Source: Neomicrococcus aestuarii (GTDB taxonomy: Bacteria; Actinomycetota; Actinomycetes; Actinomycetales; Micrococcaceae). From it: a DNA stretch of 64,000 nt. Numbering within the stretch: position 1 is the stretch's first letter; each line of letters opens with the position of its first letter. The DNA lies in assembly GCF_014201135.1 (NCBI RefSeq), contig NZ_JACHDR010000001.1, forward strand, positions 248,001 to 312,000, in the 5' to 3' direction. The notes under the pieces were generated by a model that saw nothing but the letters and a program-made list of their open reading frames with translations, had not been told where the DNA came from and did no database searches. Both the position numbers and the translations under genes were made by a program. Positions 1 to 10,093 of the stretch are shown in pieces.

Positions 1-400
1 GACTGCAGTCTCCGAACGCCCCGATCTCCGCGGCGCCCAGAAGGTAGTCTCTGGTGGCCGCGGCATGGGTTCTGAGGAGGGCTTCAAGCTCGTAGAACAA
101 CTCGCCGACGCTTTGGGCGCCGCGGTCGGTGCTTCGCGAGCAGCTGTCGACGCTGGGTTCACGCAACCGTCGTCGCAAGTGGGACAGACCGGCGTGTATG
201 TTTCGCCGCAGTTGTACGTTGCCTTGGGCATCTCCGGCGCCATTCAGCACCGCGCCGGCATGCAGACCGCCAAGACCATCGTCGCCATCAACCAGGACGC
301 GGACGCTCCGATCTTCGAGATCGCAGATTTCGGTGTGGTCGGGGACGTTTTCACGGTAGTGCCCGCCCTCATTGACGCTCTCGATGCGCGGAAGAAGTAG
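1..400 (+). CDS. etfA: Electron transfer flavoprotein alpha subunit, 3' part
   Basis: Partial gene whose reading frame is open from base 2 to the stop at 398-400; the start lies outside the window. The visible 132 residues are the C-terminal FAD-binding domain of EtfA/FixB. The signature blocks are [25 protein letters not shown] and [12 protein letters not shown], ending with an [10 protein letters not shown] block and the VGD segment. EtfA pairs with EtfB and passes electrons from acyl-CoA dehydrogenases to the respiratory chain, which fits the acyl-CoA dehydrogenase at 48.5 kb. The next gene starts 5 bases downstream, so the two are probably cotranscribed. Family assignment is secure; only truncation limits it. 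Confidence 0.95.
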   Translation, partial: TAVSERPDLRGAQKVVSGGRGMGSEEGFKLVEQLADALGAAVGASRAAVDAGFTQPSSQVGQTGVYVSPQLYVALGISGAIQHRAGMQTAKTIVAINQDADAPIFEIADFGVVGDVFTVVPALIDALDARKK

Positions 401-405
401 GCGAA

Positions 406-1875
406 ATGACTACTGACACGCCACTGTCCTTGCGCCGCGGCTTGCCGCGCACTCCCGGCGGCGATCCGTGGCCGCCCGCTGTTGCTTCTGCGGCGACCAG
501 CACGGTTGCGGCAAGTACAAAACCTGAGTACGACGACGCAGCCCCGGCCCTGCAGATTTCCTTACGTCAGGGCTTGCCTCGCGTTGCCGGAGGTCCCGCG
601 TGGCCGCCGCTGGACGCAACGGCAACTTCGACTCCTGTGGTTCCGGCACCGGCCGAACCGATCGAGGTCAAACAGGAAGTCTCTCAGCCGGTCGTCGCAG
701 AGCCTGCAGTCGATGAGCCCGTCTTTGCTGAGCCCGCAGTTGCCAAACCACTCGTTTCAGAGCCCGTTGTGGCAGAACCTGCAGTGGCTCAGGCTTCGGT
801 TGCGGCGCCGGTCGTTGCACCACCGGTGGTAAGCCCGGCGACACCGCAGGTGGAGTCGCGGACGCAAGCTGCGTCGTCGTCCTCGCCGGTAAAGAAGGCA
901 GAAGCGAACCCAAAGCCGGCAGGCAAACCCGAACCGAAGCAGGCCGAACCGAAGCGATACGGCGCCTACACGCTGAGGCAGTGGATTGGAACCATCGCCG
1001 CGGTCATCGTGGGACTCCAGATTCTGGCGCTTGTGGTGGTGCTCGTGGCACGCGGGCTGATGCAGATCGACGCAGTGCAGAACTTCGTGCAGACGTACCC
1101 GGGGCATTCCGAACTGCCCGAGAGCGCGCCCGTGGGAGTGCCCGCGTGGCTCGCGTGGCAGCACTTCTTGAACATGTTTTTGATGGTGCTGATTATTCGA
1201 TCGGGTCTGCAGGTTCGCCGCGAAACTAAGCCGGCCGCGTACTGGACGCCGAAGGGATCGTCCAAGAAAGTCAGCCTGACCATTTGGCTACACCAGGCGC
1301 TCGATGTGTTGTGGCTGGTGAACGGGCTGATCTTTGTGATTCTGCTGTTCGCCACGGGGCAGTGGATGAAGATTGTGCCCACCAGTTGGGATGTGTTCCC
1401 GAACGCCATCTCCGCAGGGCTTCAGTACGCGACGCTCTACTGGCCCACCGAGAACGGATGGGTGCATTACAACGGGCTTCAGCAACTCACGTACTTTGTC
1501 ACGGTGTTCATCGCTGCGCCGCTGGCTGCGATCACCGGTTTCCGCATGAGCACGCTGTGGCCGGAAAAGAACAAGACGCTCGCGAAGCTCTACCCAGCGG
1601 AGATCGCCCGCAAACTGCATTTCCCCGTCATGATCTACTTCGTCGCGTTCATTGTGGTGCACGTGGCCCTGGTCTTCGCCACGGGTGCACTGAGGAATCT
1701 CAACCACATGTTTGCCGCTCGCGGCTCGGTGGATGCGGCGGCGCTCGCGGGGGATTGGACCGGATTCTGGTTCTTCGTGGGAGCCATGGTGATCATCGCT
1801 GGCGCGTGGATCGTAGCGCGACCCAGTGTGGTGGCGCCGATCGCTCGACTGTTCGGCAAAGTGAGTAGTCGATAA
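406..1875 (+). CDS. Cytochrome b561-like membrane protein with Pro/Ala-rich N-terminus
   Basis: 489 residues. About the first 175 are a low-complexity Pro/Ala/Val/Glu-rich cytosolic tail that twice carries the motif SLR(R/Q)GLPR-x2-GG-x-(P/A)WPP, near residues 7-22 and 52-67. The rest is a membrane domain with about five or six hydrophobic segments. It contains histidines suited to haem ligation (WQHFLNMF, WLHQALDVLW and the H-F...V-V-H pair in RKLHFPVMIYFVAFIVVH), as in Ni/Fe-hydrogenase cytochrome b and cytochrome b561 proteins. Position directly after etfA suggests a role in electron transfer to quinone, but this is inference. Two copies of the TACGACGACGC word (one exact, one with one mismatch) lie in the tail-coding part. 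It ends at a strong bidirectional terminator. Confidence 0.75.
   Translation: MTTDTPLSLRRGLPRTPGGDPWPPAVASAATSTVAASTKPEYDDAAPALQISLRQGLPRVAGGPAWPPLDATATSTPVVPAPAEPIEVKQEVSQPVVAEPAVDEPVFAEPAVAKPLVSEPVVAEPAVAQASVAAPVVAPPVVSPATPQVESRTQAASSSSPVKKAEANPKPAGKPEPKQAEPKRYGAYTLRQWIGTIAAVIVGLQILALVVVLVARGLMQIDAVQNFVQTYPGHSELPESAPVGVPAWLAWQHFLNMFLMVLIIRSGLQVRRETKPAAYWTPKGSSKKVSLTIWLHQALDVLWLVNGLIFVILLFATGQWMKIVPTSWDVFPNAISAGLQYATLYWPTENGWVHYNGLQQLTYFVTVFIAAPLAAITGFRMSTLWPEKNKTLAKLYPAEIARKLHFPVMIYFVAFIVVHVALVFATGALRNLNHMFAARGSVDAAALAGDWTGFWFFVGAMVIIAGAWIVARPSVVAPIARLFGKVSSR
529..539 (+). repeat. Dispersed word TACGACGACGC
   Basis: Exact copy in the low-complexity tail of the cytochrome b561-like gene, read as Tyr-Asp-Asp-Ala. 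Confidence 0.85.
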
Positions 1876-1888
1876 CGATAACTGCGCA

Positions 1889-1938
1889 AAAGAGCCGGCA
1901 ACCAGATCCTTGTGAGGATGACTGGTTGCCGGCTCTTT
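1889..1938. terminator. Bidirectional intrinsic terminator
   Basis: A perfect 17-bp inverted repeat, arms 1889-1905 and 1922-1938, has an A-rich left flank and a T-rich right end. It sits between two convergent genes and so can stop transcription from both sides. Confidence 0.85.
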
Positions 1939-1956
1939 GTGGTTACTGGCGGAGAA

Positions 1957-3172
1957 CTACGCCCTGGTAGACCGATCTTTTCGTTCGGGAACGAAGGCTG
2001 CGCCCACTGCCTTGGAAGACTTGGAGACCAAGAATTCCAGCGGGCCAGTGCCGCGAATCTTCGCCCACGCCATGGCGAAGACCGCAGCTACAACAATCTG
2101 CGCGATGAAGTAGATGACGTAATTCTCGCGGACGTTGATGAGATTGACGAACACCAAGTGAGCCGAGTACAAAGTCAGGGTCATGGTGCCCATGGCCGCG
2201 AAAACACCCAGCCAGCTCATGATGTATTTGCTCAGGATCAAGACCAAGCCCAAGACGAACATGGCCAGGCCTGCGCCGAACGCAATGGAGAACGCCGTGT
2301 TGGTGTGCGGTGCATCCAGCGCTAGCCACCAGTAGGTGGTGGTAGGGAAGTAGCTTTCGGCGCCGAAGATTTGGTAGGAGCGGAGCTCTTCGCGAGTGAG
2401 TCCCTCGGTGGCATTCATGATTTGCTGCAGGCCGTCCTGACGGATCAGCAAGATGTACGTGGCGATCTTGCTGAGAACAGCAACCACCAAGCCAGTGATC
2501 ATCACGGCAACCTGAGTCCGTTCGCGATGCAAAGACAAACGGCCAATCGCGATGCCCAAGCAAACATAGGCAGCCCACGTGACCGCTGGATAGGTACCCG
2601 TCAGAGTCAAGATCATCGCGACATCGCCGGGGCTCGCCATCAGATCTGTCAACGTGGGATTACCAGTGAGCGGTTCAAATCCGGCCTGGTAGGCGTGGTA
2701 GACCGCGAACGCGTTTATCGCCGTGGTACGGGTTGGAACCGCCGGTCATGAACGCGAGGCTCACTCCGGCCAGCAGAGCGAAGAGTGCTGAAGCGTTGCC
2801 GGAGAAGATGGACCACGCGGCAGTCGGTTCGCCCGTGGTCCGGTCGTAGGACGGCAACGTGTGAATGACCACCATGCCAATAAAGGCGATTCCTCGGGCG
2901 ACGTCAACGCCGCGCAACCGTTTCTGTGGAACGTTCTCTTTCATGGTGCGCTTCCTCTTGCGGCGCTTCGCATTATGCCGACCGCGGTAGTTGGGGCTAA
3001 CTTCGGTGAACTGGTCGTGAGTTTCCGTAGCGAAAGGCCGGGCGTCAGTATTCGTTGCTTCGCGAGGCGCGGGTCCTTCGCCGCCCACCCAAATGGAATG
3101 CGCGGGCCGAGGTCCTGGTTGCGGGTGGGACGAAGAGACTTGCTCCATGAGTTCGGTCTTTGGTTCAGCCAT
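1957..3172 (-). pseudogene. DUF1624/acyltransferase-like membrane protein, broken by internal deletion
   Basis: The N-terminal part starts at an ATG at 3172, which overlaps the stop of the upstream NRPS pseudogene. It has RLRGVDVARGIAFIGMVVIH and SALFALLAGVSLAFMTGG, typical of the DUF1624 (heparan-alpha-glucosaminide N-acetyltransferase-like) family. After the GG-S-N-P-Y segment near 2740 this frame runs into a stop near 2675. The C-terminal part (LTGTYPAVTWAAYVCLGIAIGRL and four more hydrophobic segments) is in another frame from about 2735 to 1957. The transmembrane stretch normally found between these two blocks is missing, so I infer an internal deletion with a frame change rather than a single-base error. 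The protein would be a multi-pass membrane acyltransferase of the cell envelope; the product here is probably non-functional. Confidence 0.7.
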
Positions 3173-6100
3173 GGTGGACCAGCTCCTGCTCATTAACTCG
3201 TTGTGCTGGGTTACCCGCCCAATAGCCATCAGGCGGGATCACTTCTTGTCTTAGGACCAGAGAGCCCGGTCCTACAGTGCTTCGTTCGCAAATAGATGAG
3301 CCCGGCAAAATGAAGGAGTTCGGGCCCAGCGTGGCGCCATCGTGCACGTAGACGCGCTCCATGGACATCACTCGGTCTTGGAAAAGGTGGGTTTGAAGGA
3401 CGGTGCCGCGGTTGATGGTGGCGCGCTCGCCGATGTTCACGAGGTCAAATTCAGGAAGCCACCACGATTCCACCCACGCGCCGCGACCGATTTTCACGCC
3501 CATGAGGCGCTGATACACGTTGAACAGCGGTGAACCCAAGGCATGACGCACGAAGGACGGAACTGCTAGCTGTTCAACAAACACGTCCACAAGCTCTCCT
3601 CGCCACACGAAGGAGCTAAAGAGCGGACGATCCCCCACAGGGTAGTGACCAATCAGTACCCATTTGAGGATGAGCGGGATGATGGCAAAGATGCTGGCTG
3701 CCACCATCGCCACAAACGGGGATGCCAAGATGGCCGCGATGAGCCCATCCAGCGGAGAGTCTCCGTTCATGTAGATCATCGTGAGCCAATAGATCACGAA
3801 CAGATCCACCCAGGAGGTGATCATGAGCGGAATGAGGCGGCACAACTCCACAAAGACGCGCTTCCTCTTGAGGGAGCGGGACGGGTTGTACGTTTTCTCG
3901 GCGTCCGCTTCCACCTGAGCGCGCGGGATCTCCGTGGCGGTCTTGCCAATCCAGGTGGTGCCCTGAGCTGGCTTGTCCGGGGCCGCGTACTGGTCAGCGA
4001 GGCGTGATCGGCAATGAAGCAGCCGTCATCCAAGCGGGTCAGGTGCGGAATGGTTTCGATCGTGGAAATCTCCACGTTCTTTCCCACGCGAGCTCCCAAC
4101 AACCGCAAGAACGTGGGGGTGAACCAGGACGCGTAAATGGGGTAGGCCTGAATCAAGGACCTCTGCAACAACGACCATGTGATCCACGCCGAGAGACCCT
4201 CACGGCTGCGCACGGAGAAGTACCCTGGCCGAAGGTCGCCCGTCACCACGCGGACGGTTGCCACAATCAAGGTCAGCAACGTCAACGCAGTGAGGATCGT
4301 GAAAATCGGGACATACCAAGCCAACGCTACAAACACGTCTTCGTAGTACTGCGTGTCGATCTGCAAGGTCATGATGATGGCGCCACCAGGGATGATGGCC
4401 AGCATCGGAATGAAGGAGACATAGAAGATCGCCAGAGCGGATGCTCGACGGTACTTGCGTTCGCTCCAGCACTGAACACGTGGTTCGGCCGTGGAGGATT
4501 CACGAGGCCACGATTCTCCGGCCACCCCAATGATGTGGAACGGCGAACCGCCCCAGAACTCTCCGGCCGGAACAGTGCCGTGAAAGTGGGAACCCGATTC
4601 AATTTCTGCGTCGTCACCGATGGTGACATCCGGCGGGGCGATGGAACGAGCACCAATTCGGGCGCGATCCCCAATGGTGACCTTGCCGACGTGCACGGTG
4701 TCGCCGTCGATCCAGTAGCCGCTCAAGTCTGCTTCCACTTCAACGGACGCTTGATTGCCAATGCTCGCAAGTCCCGCTACCGGAGGTGCGTTGTAGAGCA
4801 CCGCGTCGTCTCCCACCTTGTTGCCAAAGAGACGGTGCAACGGGGTGTTGAACGGAGTTCCGTAGAGGACATCAAGCTTCTGGAACGTGAGGAGTCGTTC
4901 GGCGCTCCAGAGGCACAAGTGCGGCCAGGAGCCGCGTTCAACGTCCCCAGGCTTGACGAAGGAGTTGAAGAAGCGGACCCCCAGTGACGTCCAGAACACG
5001 CGAGCCGGCAACGTGAAGAACAGGAGCCATGGTGTGAGCGCGATGTAACACTCGGGCAGTGGAACCCAGCCAGCTCGGAAGAAGGCTGCCAGAATCCACA
5101 CCACTGCAAGAGCAGCCGCCACGTAGCGCAAGCCGGTGATCGCGTAGAGGAAGCCCAAAAACGCGGTTTGGTACCAGCCCGCGGAGGCGCGGGGCGCCTG
5201 CGGTTCGTCTCGCGGCGCGCGTTCGCCGCCGCCTCCTCCCGAACCGTCTCCGATTCCCTGCAAATAGAAGCCCATAGCTTGGAGGCTCGAATTCGCGTAC
5301 ATCCCGGCGATGGTTGCGTCCGGGAACTTCGCGCGAACGCGGGTCAACAGGTTCGCCACCAACACGGAGCTTCCGCCGTTGGCAAAGAAGTCGCTCTCGG
5401 CGTTCAAAGGAATGGGCCCTAGCAGGTCAACCCACTCGTCGCGGAGCCACTCGAGAGATTCATCGATGGGCTCGTCATCCACATCGTCGGCGAAGGGCAG
5501 CGGCCACGGCAGCGCCTTACGGTCCACCTTGCACGAGGTTTTCAGCGGCATGGAATCCAGCTGGCACAAGGATGGAGCCACACCGCCCGGCAGTTTGCTG
5601 GACAGTGCCGAACGAAGCTCGCTGACATCCAATTTTTCGCCGGTGCGAGACACGAAGTAGCCCACAAGGACATCTGAGCCACCGTTGGTGTCTGCTTCGT
5701 AGCAGCGCCCACAAGAACCGCAGGAAGGGAAGTGATCGCTTCGTCGATCTCGCCAAGTTCCAGGCGACGGCCGCCCATCTTGATTTGATCGTCAATGCGG
5801 CCGGCAAACACACGAGACCCTCGGGGTCGGCCACCACATGGTCGCCGGTCCGGTAAGCACGGTCCCACCCAAGAGCAAGCAGCGGTGCATACTTTTCCGC
5901 GTCTTTGGCGTCATCGAGGTAACGGCCCAGTCCTACGCCGCCGATTACCAGTTCGCCGGTGTCGCCCCAGCGCACGGGGAATCCTTCGCTGTCCACGACG
6001 GCGAGGTTCCAGCCCCGCAAGGGGCGGCCAATCCGGACGACGTCGCCTGGTTCCTACAGTGCCGCCGTTGCGATGACGGTTGCTTCCGTGGGGCCGTAGG

Positions 6101-7055
6101 TGTTCCATACTTCGCGACCGGGAACGGAGAGCCGTTCGATCAGCTCTGGGGGACAGGCTTCGCCGCAAAAGATCAGGAGACGAACTTGTTCCATAGAGTC
6201 GGCCGGACACATCGAGGCAAGGGTTGGGACGGTGGAGATAGCGGTGATGTGGTGGTCTCGGATCCACAATCCAAGGTCTTCGCCGGAGCGGACGGTGTCG
6301 CGGGACGCGGCGACCAAGGTGGCGCCGTGGCGCCATGCGAGCCACATTTCCTCACACGAGGCGTCGAAGGCAACGGAGAGGCCGGCCATGACGCGATCAT
6401 CTGGGTTCAGTGGCTCCTCGCTGAGATAGAACGTTGCCTCAGTGTCCACGAGTGCGGCCGCTGATCGGTGTGTGACTGCCACACCTTTGGGCACACCGGT
6501 GGTGCCGGAAGTGAAGATGATCCACGCGTCGTCGTGAATGGACGGCTCGCTGTGATCCATGTTGCGGTGACCGTCAATGCGTGGGGTGATTTCCAGATTG
6601 GCACCGATGACGGCGCACACGTTGGCCTCAGTGAAGACCGTGTCAGCGCGAGAGTCTGGGTCATCCCAATCCACGGGAACGTAAGCTGCTCCGGCGAAGA
6701 GGATCGCCAGAATGGCGGTGTAAAGATCGGTGGTGCCGGACGGGACGCGCAGTCCCACGCGGTCGCCACGTCCCACGCCGGCATCGCGAAGCCGGCTGAC
6801 ATGCAGGTCTAGTAGTTCAGAGAGCTCCGCATAGGTCAGCGATGCATCGCTGCCTTCGAGTGCGGTAGCGTGCGGAAATTCCTTGGCGGTTGCCCGGAAG
6901 ATGTCTGGCAACGTGCGGCTTGGTACAGGTTCTTCTGCCCCGAAAATGGCGACATCTTCATGGTCGTCTGTGCCGTTCAGGCCAGCTTCCAAATGCCGAC
7001 TCAGATCCTCAAAGTACGGATTGTCGGCATATTTATTTCCCAACAACTCAGTCAT
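3165..7055 (-). pseudogene. Pls-type NRPS (poly-lysine-synthetase-like), multiply disrupted
   Basis: About 1,300 codons, read from 7055 downward. An adenylation domain (IIFTSGTTGVPKGV, YGPTEATV, RTGDHVV, FAGRIDDQIKMGGRRLELGE) is followed by a carrier domain (DFFANGGSSVLVANLL). Next comes a multi-pass membrane region with left-handed beta-helix (hexapeptide) acyltransferase segments, the layout of the Pls/PosA family that polymerises amino acids such as lysine. Lesions seen are an in-frame TAG at 6054-6056 within the adenylation domain, a frame change near 5825 at a GTGTGT repeat, another near 5720, and a frame change with apparent loss of tens of codons near 4005, after the block CFIADHASL. 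Several independent lesions argue for a real pseudogene. An IS110 element lies only 41 bases upstream of the start, probably separating it from its promoter. The DUF1624 gene downstream overlaps its end. Confidence 0.8.
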
Positions 7056-7096
7056 TAGTTTCCCGTTATGTTGTTGACGGCCCCTAGTAGTGGATT

Positions 7097-7300
7097 ATAG
7101 GGACTGTCGGCCGGCCAATCTCGGCATGGTGTCTTGCCCCTGTCTAACCAATGATCCGGGGGGGGTGTTGCCACCGAGATTGGGATGGCAGCAAGGTGAT
7201 TGCTGATGAGGGGCGTGGCGCCAAGATACGGTCGCCTGTCATAACGTGGATGTAAGACTTTGCTACCGACGGTTGGTCGACCTTGAACAGGAACGAGTTC
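7097..7300 (+). ncRNA. Candidate IS110 bridge RNA region, copy 1
   Basis: The long non-coding left end of IS110-type elements is known to encode a guide (bridge) RNA. Here a perfect 10-bp inverted repeat, CCAATCTCGG at 7115-7124 and CCGAGATTGG at 7174-7183, encloses a 49-base loop containing AATGATCC followed by eight G (7150-7165). That loop segment is complementary to the right end plus flank of copy 2. No transcription start is evident. The assignment is inference from family and structure. Confidence 0.45.
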
Positions 7301-7315
7301 AAAGGAGCACTAGCC

Positions 7316-8512
7316 ATGAAAACCACGGATATCGACATATTCCTTGGCCTCGACGTGGGGAAAAGCGATCACTGGGCCTGCGCCGTCTCCAAAGACGGCA
7401 CCAAAATTTGGAACAAAACCCTGCCCAACGACGAAGCCAAACTCACCGCTATCTATGAAAATCTCAGCACCAAGGGCCGCGTGCTGGTTGTTGTTTATCA
7501 GCCCGCCACCATTGGTGCGCTGGCCGTCGCGGTCGCCCAGCAATTGGGAATCACTGTTGCCTACCTGCCTGGACTTTCGATGCGGCGCATCGCTGACATG
7601 TACCCAGGAAACGCGAAAACAGACGAAAAAGACGCGTTCATCATCGCGGACGCGGCCCGCACCATGCCGCATACCTTGCGCAGCATTGAGGTATCCGACG
7701 AAGACGAAGCCACATTGGGTATGCTCACCGGATTTGATCTGGATCTAGCCAGGCAGATCACACAGACCAGCAACAGGATCCGCGGACTGTTGACCCAAAT
7801 CCACCCACCGCTAGAACGTATCCTCGGCCCCTGGCTGGAACACGACGCGGTGTTGGAAGTTCTCGCAACCTGGCCAACCCCAGCACTGCTAAAGCATGCG
7901 GGCAAAGCCCGGATCGATGCGAAGCTCAAGAAGCACGGAGCACGCCGGCACACCGCGTGGGCTTCAACCGTCATCGACGCCTTGGATGAACAGAGCGTCG
8001 TCGTGGTAGGCACCGACGCGGCAGGTCTAGTCATCCCTCACCTTGCCCGGCAGCTGATTTCCTTGCATTCCCAACGCGATGACGTTGCCACACATCTTGA
8101 AACCATGGTGGAGGCACACCCTCTTTACCCGGTCTTGACGTCCATGCCAGGGGTCGCTGTCAGGACCGCCGCGATCATCATCGCCGAGACCTCCGGCAAG
8201 ACCTTCACCAGCGCCGCAGCGTTGTCTTCCTACGCTGGTTTGGCACCGACCACGCGCCAGTCAGGGACTTCGATCAAGTCCGAGCGAGTCAGCCATTCAG
8301 GCAATAAAGGATTGAAACGTGCGCTCTTCCTTTCGGCGTTCGCGGCCATCCGTTTCGATCCAGCCAGCCGGGAATATTACGACCGGAAACGAGCTCAAGG
8401 TAAACGTCACAACCAAGCGCTCATCGCATTGGCTCACCGACGGCTCACCGTCTTGTTCGCCATGATCCGCGACGGGTCACTATACGAAACTCCCGAGCAG
8501 AAAATCGCTTGA
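7316..8512 (+). CDS. IS110-family transposase (DEDD recombinase), probably inactive copy
   Basis: 398 residues. The start is an ATG with AAAGGAG at 7301-7307, matching copy 2. The N-terminal DEDD RuvC-like domain shows GLDVGK (first Asp) and KTDEKDAF (last two Asp). The C-terminal Transposase_20 domain shows TSMPGVAVRTAA, SSYAGLAP and SHSGNKGLKRALF, which includes the family's conserved serine region. At the position where copy 2 has VVVDQPATIG this copy has VVVYQPATIG. The codon is TAT instead of GAC, so the second acidic residue of the DEDD set appears lost. This is probably a catalytically dead copy unless rescued by the other element. The 3' part is nearly identical to copy 2, whereas the 5' part differs at many silent sites. 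Confidence 0.88.
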   Translation: MKTTDIDIFLGLDVGKSDHWACAVSKDGTKIWNKTLPNDEAKLTAIYENLSTKGRVLVVVYQPATIGALAVAVAQQLGITVAYLPGLSMRRIADMYPGNAKTDEKDAFIIADAARTMPHTLRSIEVSDEDEATLGMLTGFDLDLARQITQTSNRIRGLLTQIHPPLERILGPWLEHDAVLEVLATWPTPALLKHAGKARIDAKLKKHGARRHTAWASTVIDALDEQSVVVVGTDAAGLVIPHLARQLISLHSQRDDVATHLETMVEAHPLYPVLTSMPGVAVRTAAIIIAETSGKTFTSAAALSSYAGLAPTTRQSGTSIKSERVSHSGNKGLKRALFLSAFAAIRFDPASREYYDRKRAQGKRHNQALIALAHRRLTVLFAMIRDGSLYETPEQKIA

Positions 8513-8575
8513 CACAGAACATAGGGGCACCCCCGTGAGCCGGTCCGACGCGGAATTTCTATTCGAACGCATAAA

Positions 8576-8620
8576 ACGGACTCCCGGCGCAGCGAAATTT
8601 GAACTGCTCCGGGAGTCCGT
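8576..8620. terminator. Terminator downstream of aqpZ
   Basis: The inverted repeat ACGGACTCCCGG (8576-8587) and CCGGGAGTCCGT (8609-8620) lies just past the aqpZ stop on the minus strand, with A/T-rich flanks on the distal side. It probably ends the aqpZ transcript and separates it from the IS copy. Confidence 0.75.
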
Positions 8621-8651
8621 GCCGTGCAGGTAACGACCTGACGGATGCACG

Positions 8652-9416
8652 CTAGTTCTTATCGAATCCCTCACGCGCCTTATCGACAAAAGCTGGGAAC
8701 AGCATCTTGTAGCTGACGCCGGCAATCGCAGCACCAATGATTGGTGCCACGATAAACAGCCATACCTGCCCCAGCGCTTCCGGGCCCGCAAACCATGCCA
8801 CGCCTAACGAACGTGCAGGGTTCACCGAGGTATTGGTGATTGGGATTGCGACCAGGTGGATCAGTGTCAGGGACAAGCCGATTGCAATCGGCGCGAATCC
8901 TTGTGGAGCACGCTTGTCGGTGGATCCGAGGATCACAAAAAGGAAAATCGCGGTCAAGATAATTTCCGCAATCAGGCCAGCCATCAGGGAGTAGCCATCC
9001 GGTGAACGATCGCCATAGCCGTTGGAAGCGAATCCTGATTCAACCGCGTTGAATCCGTCCTTGCCCGAGGCAATGGTGAACAATGCAGCACCTGCCACAC
9101 TAGCGGCGATGATTTGCGTGATGATGTACGGGGCAACATCCTTCCACGGCGTACGGCCAGCTAATGCTGTGCCAACAGTAACCGCTGGATTGAAGTGTCC
9201 ACCGGAAATATGGCCCACCGCATAGGCCATGATCAATACGGTCAGACCGAAGGCCAGGGCTACGCCCAGGAATCCGATCCCCATGTTCACGGTGTCGTCT
9301 GCGATAACTTTTGCGGCGAAAATAGCTGAGCCGCAACCGCCGAGTACGAGCACAAAAGTGCCCAGGAATTCGGCCGCGAGCTTTGCGCCGGTTGTCGGCA
9401 CTGATTCATCTGACAT
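8652..9416 (-). CDS. aqpZ: Aquaporin Z-type water channel
   Basis: 254 residues. The start is the ATG at 9416, preceded by GGAAGG in good position; a longer reading to 9455 lacks such a site. It is a major intrinsic protein with six hydrophobic segments and two half-helix NPA motifs, HFNPAV near residue 71 and SVNPARS near residue 202. The filter residues around [11 protein letters not shown] and [10 protein letters not shown] are typical of AqpZ water channels rather than glycerol facilitators. It would speed water flux across the inner membrane during osmotic change. The gene stands alone between two directly repeated IS110 copies and has its own terminator. Recombination between the IS copies would delete it. 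Confidence 0.93.
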   Translation of the reverse strand: MSDESVPTTGAKLAAEFLGTFVLVLGGCGSAIFAAKVIADDTVNMGIGFLGVALAFGLTVLIMAYAVGHISGGHFNPAVTVGTALAGRTPWKDVAPYIITQIIAASVAGAALFTIASGKDGFNAVESGFASNGYGDRSPDGYSLMAGLIAEIILTAIFLFVILGSTDKRAPQGFAPIAIGLSLTLIHLVAIPITNTSVNPARSLGVAWFAGPEALGQVWLFIVAPIIGAAIAGVSYKMLFPAFVDKAREGFDKN

Positions 9417-9876
9417 GCTTCGTTTCCTTCCTCGATGAGTTCGCGAGTTCAGCACCAGCGTAAACCTTCACCCGCTGCTACCGGTAAATCGAAACGGAAA
9501 TAGTCGCACGTTTTTCAATCTCTTTTCCTTTCCATCGGATCCTCCAGGATTCGAACTCGGATACAAAATCCATAATGAACAGCACCACCCGAACGGCGCA
9601 GAAACGTCATGGCGGCTGGCTCGGGATTGGCACTGAACCCGATTCCGCCCCCCCAGAGCTCAATCTAGAGCGCCCGGATTGATCCCGGTGACCAGTGCCA
9701 GAAGTGCACGCATGGGAATGAACGTGCTGAAATACAGCTTCAGAAGCAAATGAACGTACGAGCTATCTCCACCGGCAGGTTCGAAATGGCAAGAACCCAC
9801 CACTCATTCCACCGCCGTGGCATGCACATGCCGGAGCAGCCTCGTTATCTTTTTGATAGTCCCTAAAAAGAGGATC
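9417..9876. other. Intergenic region between aqpZ and IS110 copy 2, with a tRNA 3'-end-like fragment
   Basis: No convincing protein gene. It should hold the aqpZ promoter (minus strand). On the minus strand, 9535-9562 reads like the T-arm plus acceptor half of a tRNA (GAGTTCGAATCCTGG then AGGATCC), but the T-stem has a mismatch and no 5' half is present. An 8-bp inverted repeat, AGTCCCTA (9858-9865) and TAGGGACT (9878-9885), spans the left boundary of the IS. Confidence 0.5.
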
Positions 9877-10080
9877 ATAGGGACTGTCGGCCGACCAATC
9901 TCGGCATGGTGTCTTGCCCCTGTCTAACCAATGATCCGGGGGGTGTTGCCACCGAGATTGGGATGGCAGCGTGGTGATTGCTGATGAGGGGCGCGGCGCC
10001 AGAAAATGGACGCCTGTCATAACGTGGATGTAAGACTTCGCTACCGACGGTTGGTCGACCTTGAACAAAAACTAGTTCAA
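9877..10080 (+). ncRNA. Candidate IS110 bridge RNA region, copy 2
   Basis: Homologous to the left end of copy 1. The 10-bp inverted repeat is at 9895-9904 and 9952-9961, with AATGATCC plus six G in the loop (9930-9943). Read as RNA, the loop could pair with the element's own right end and right flank (11306-11323). Inference only. Confidence 0.45.
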
Positions 10081-10093
10081 AGGAGCACTAGCC

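Larger units (their letters stand above)
7097..8534 (+). mobile_element. IS110-family insertion sequence, copy 1
   Basis: The boundaries come from comparing this copy with copy 2 (9877-11314): shared sequence begins at ATAGGGACT and ends with a C-run after GGCAC. Both elements are 1,438 bp by this measure. A non-coding left part of about 200 bases precedes the transposase and a short right end of about 20 bases follows it. There are no terminal inverted repeats, as expected for IS110. The flanks (TGGATT on the left, GTGAGC on the right) do not match each other. Confidence 0.8.
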
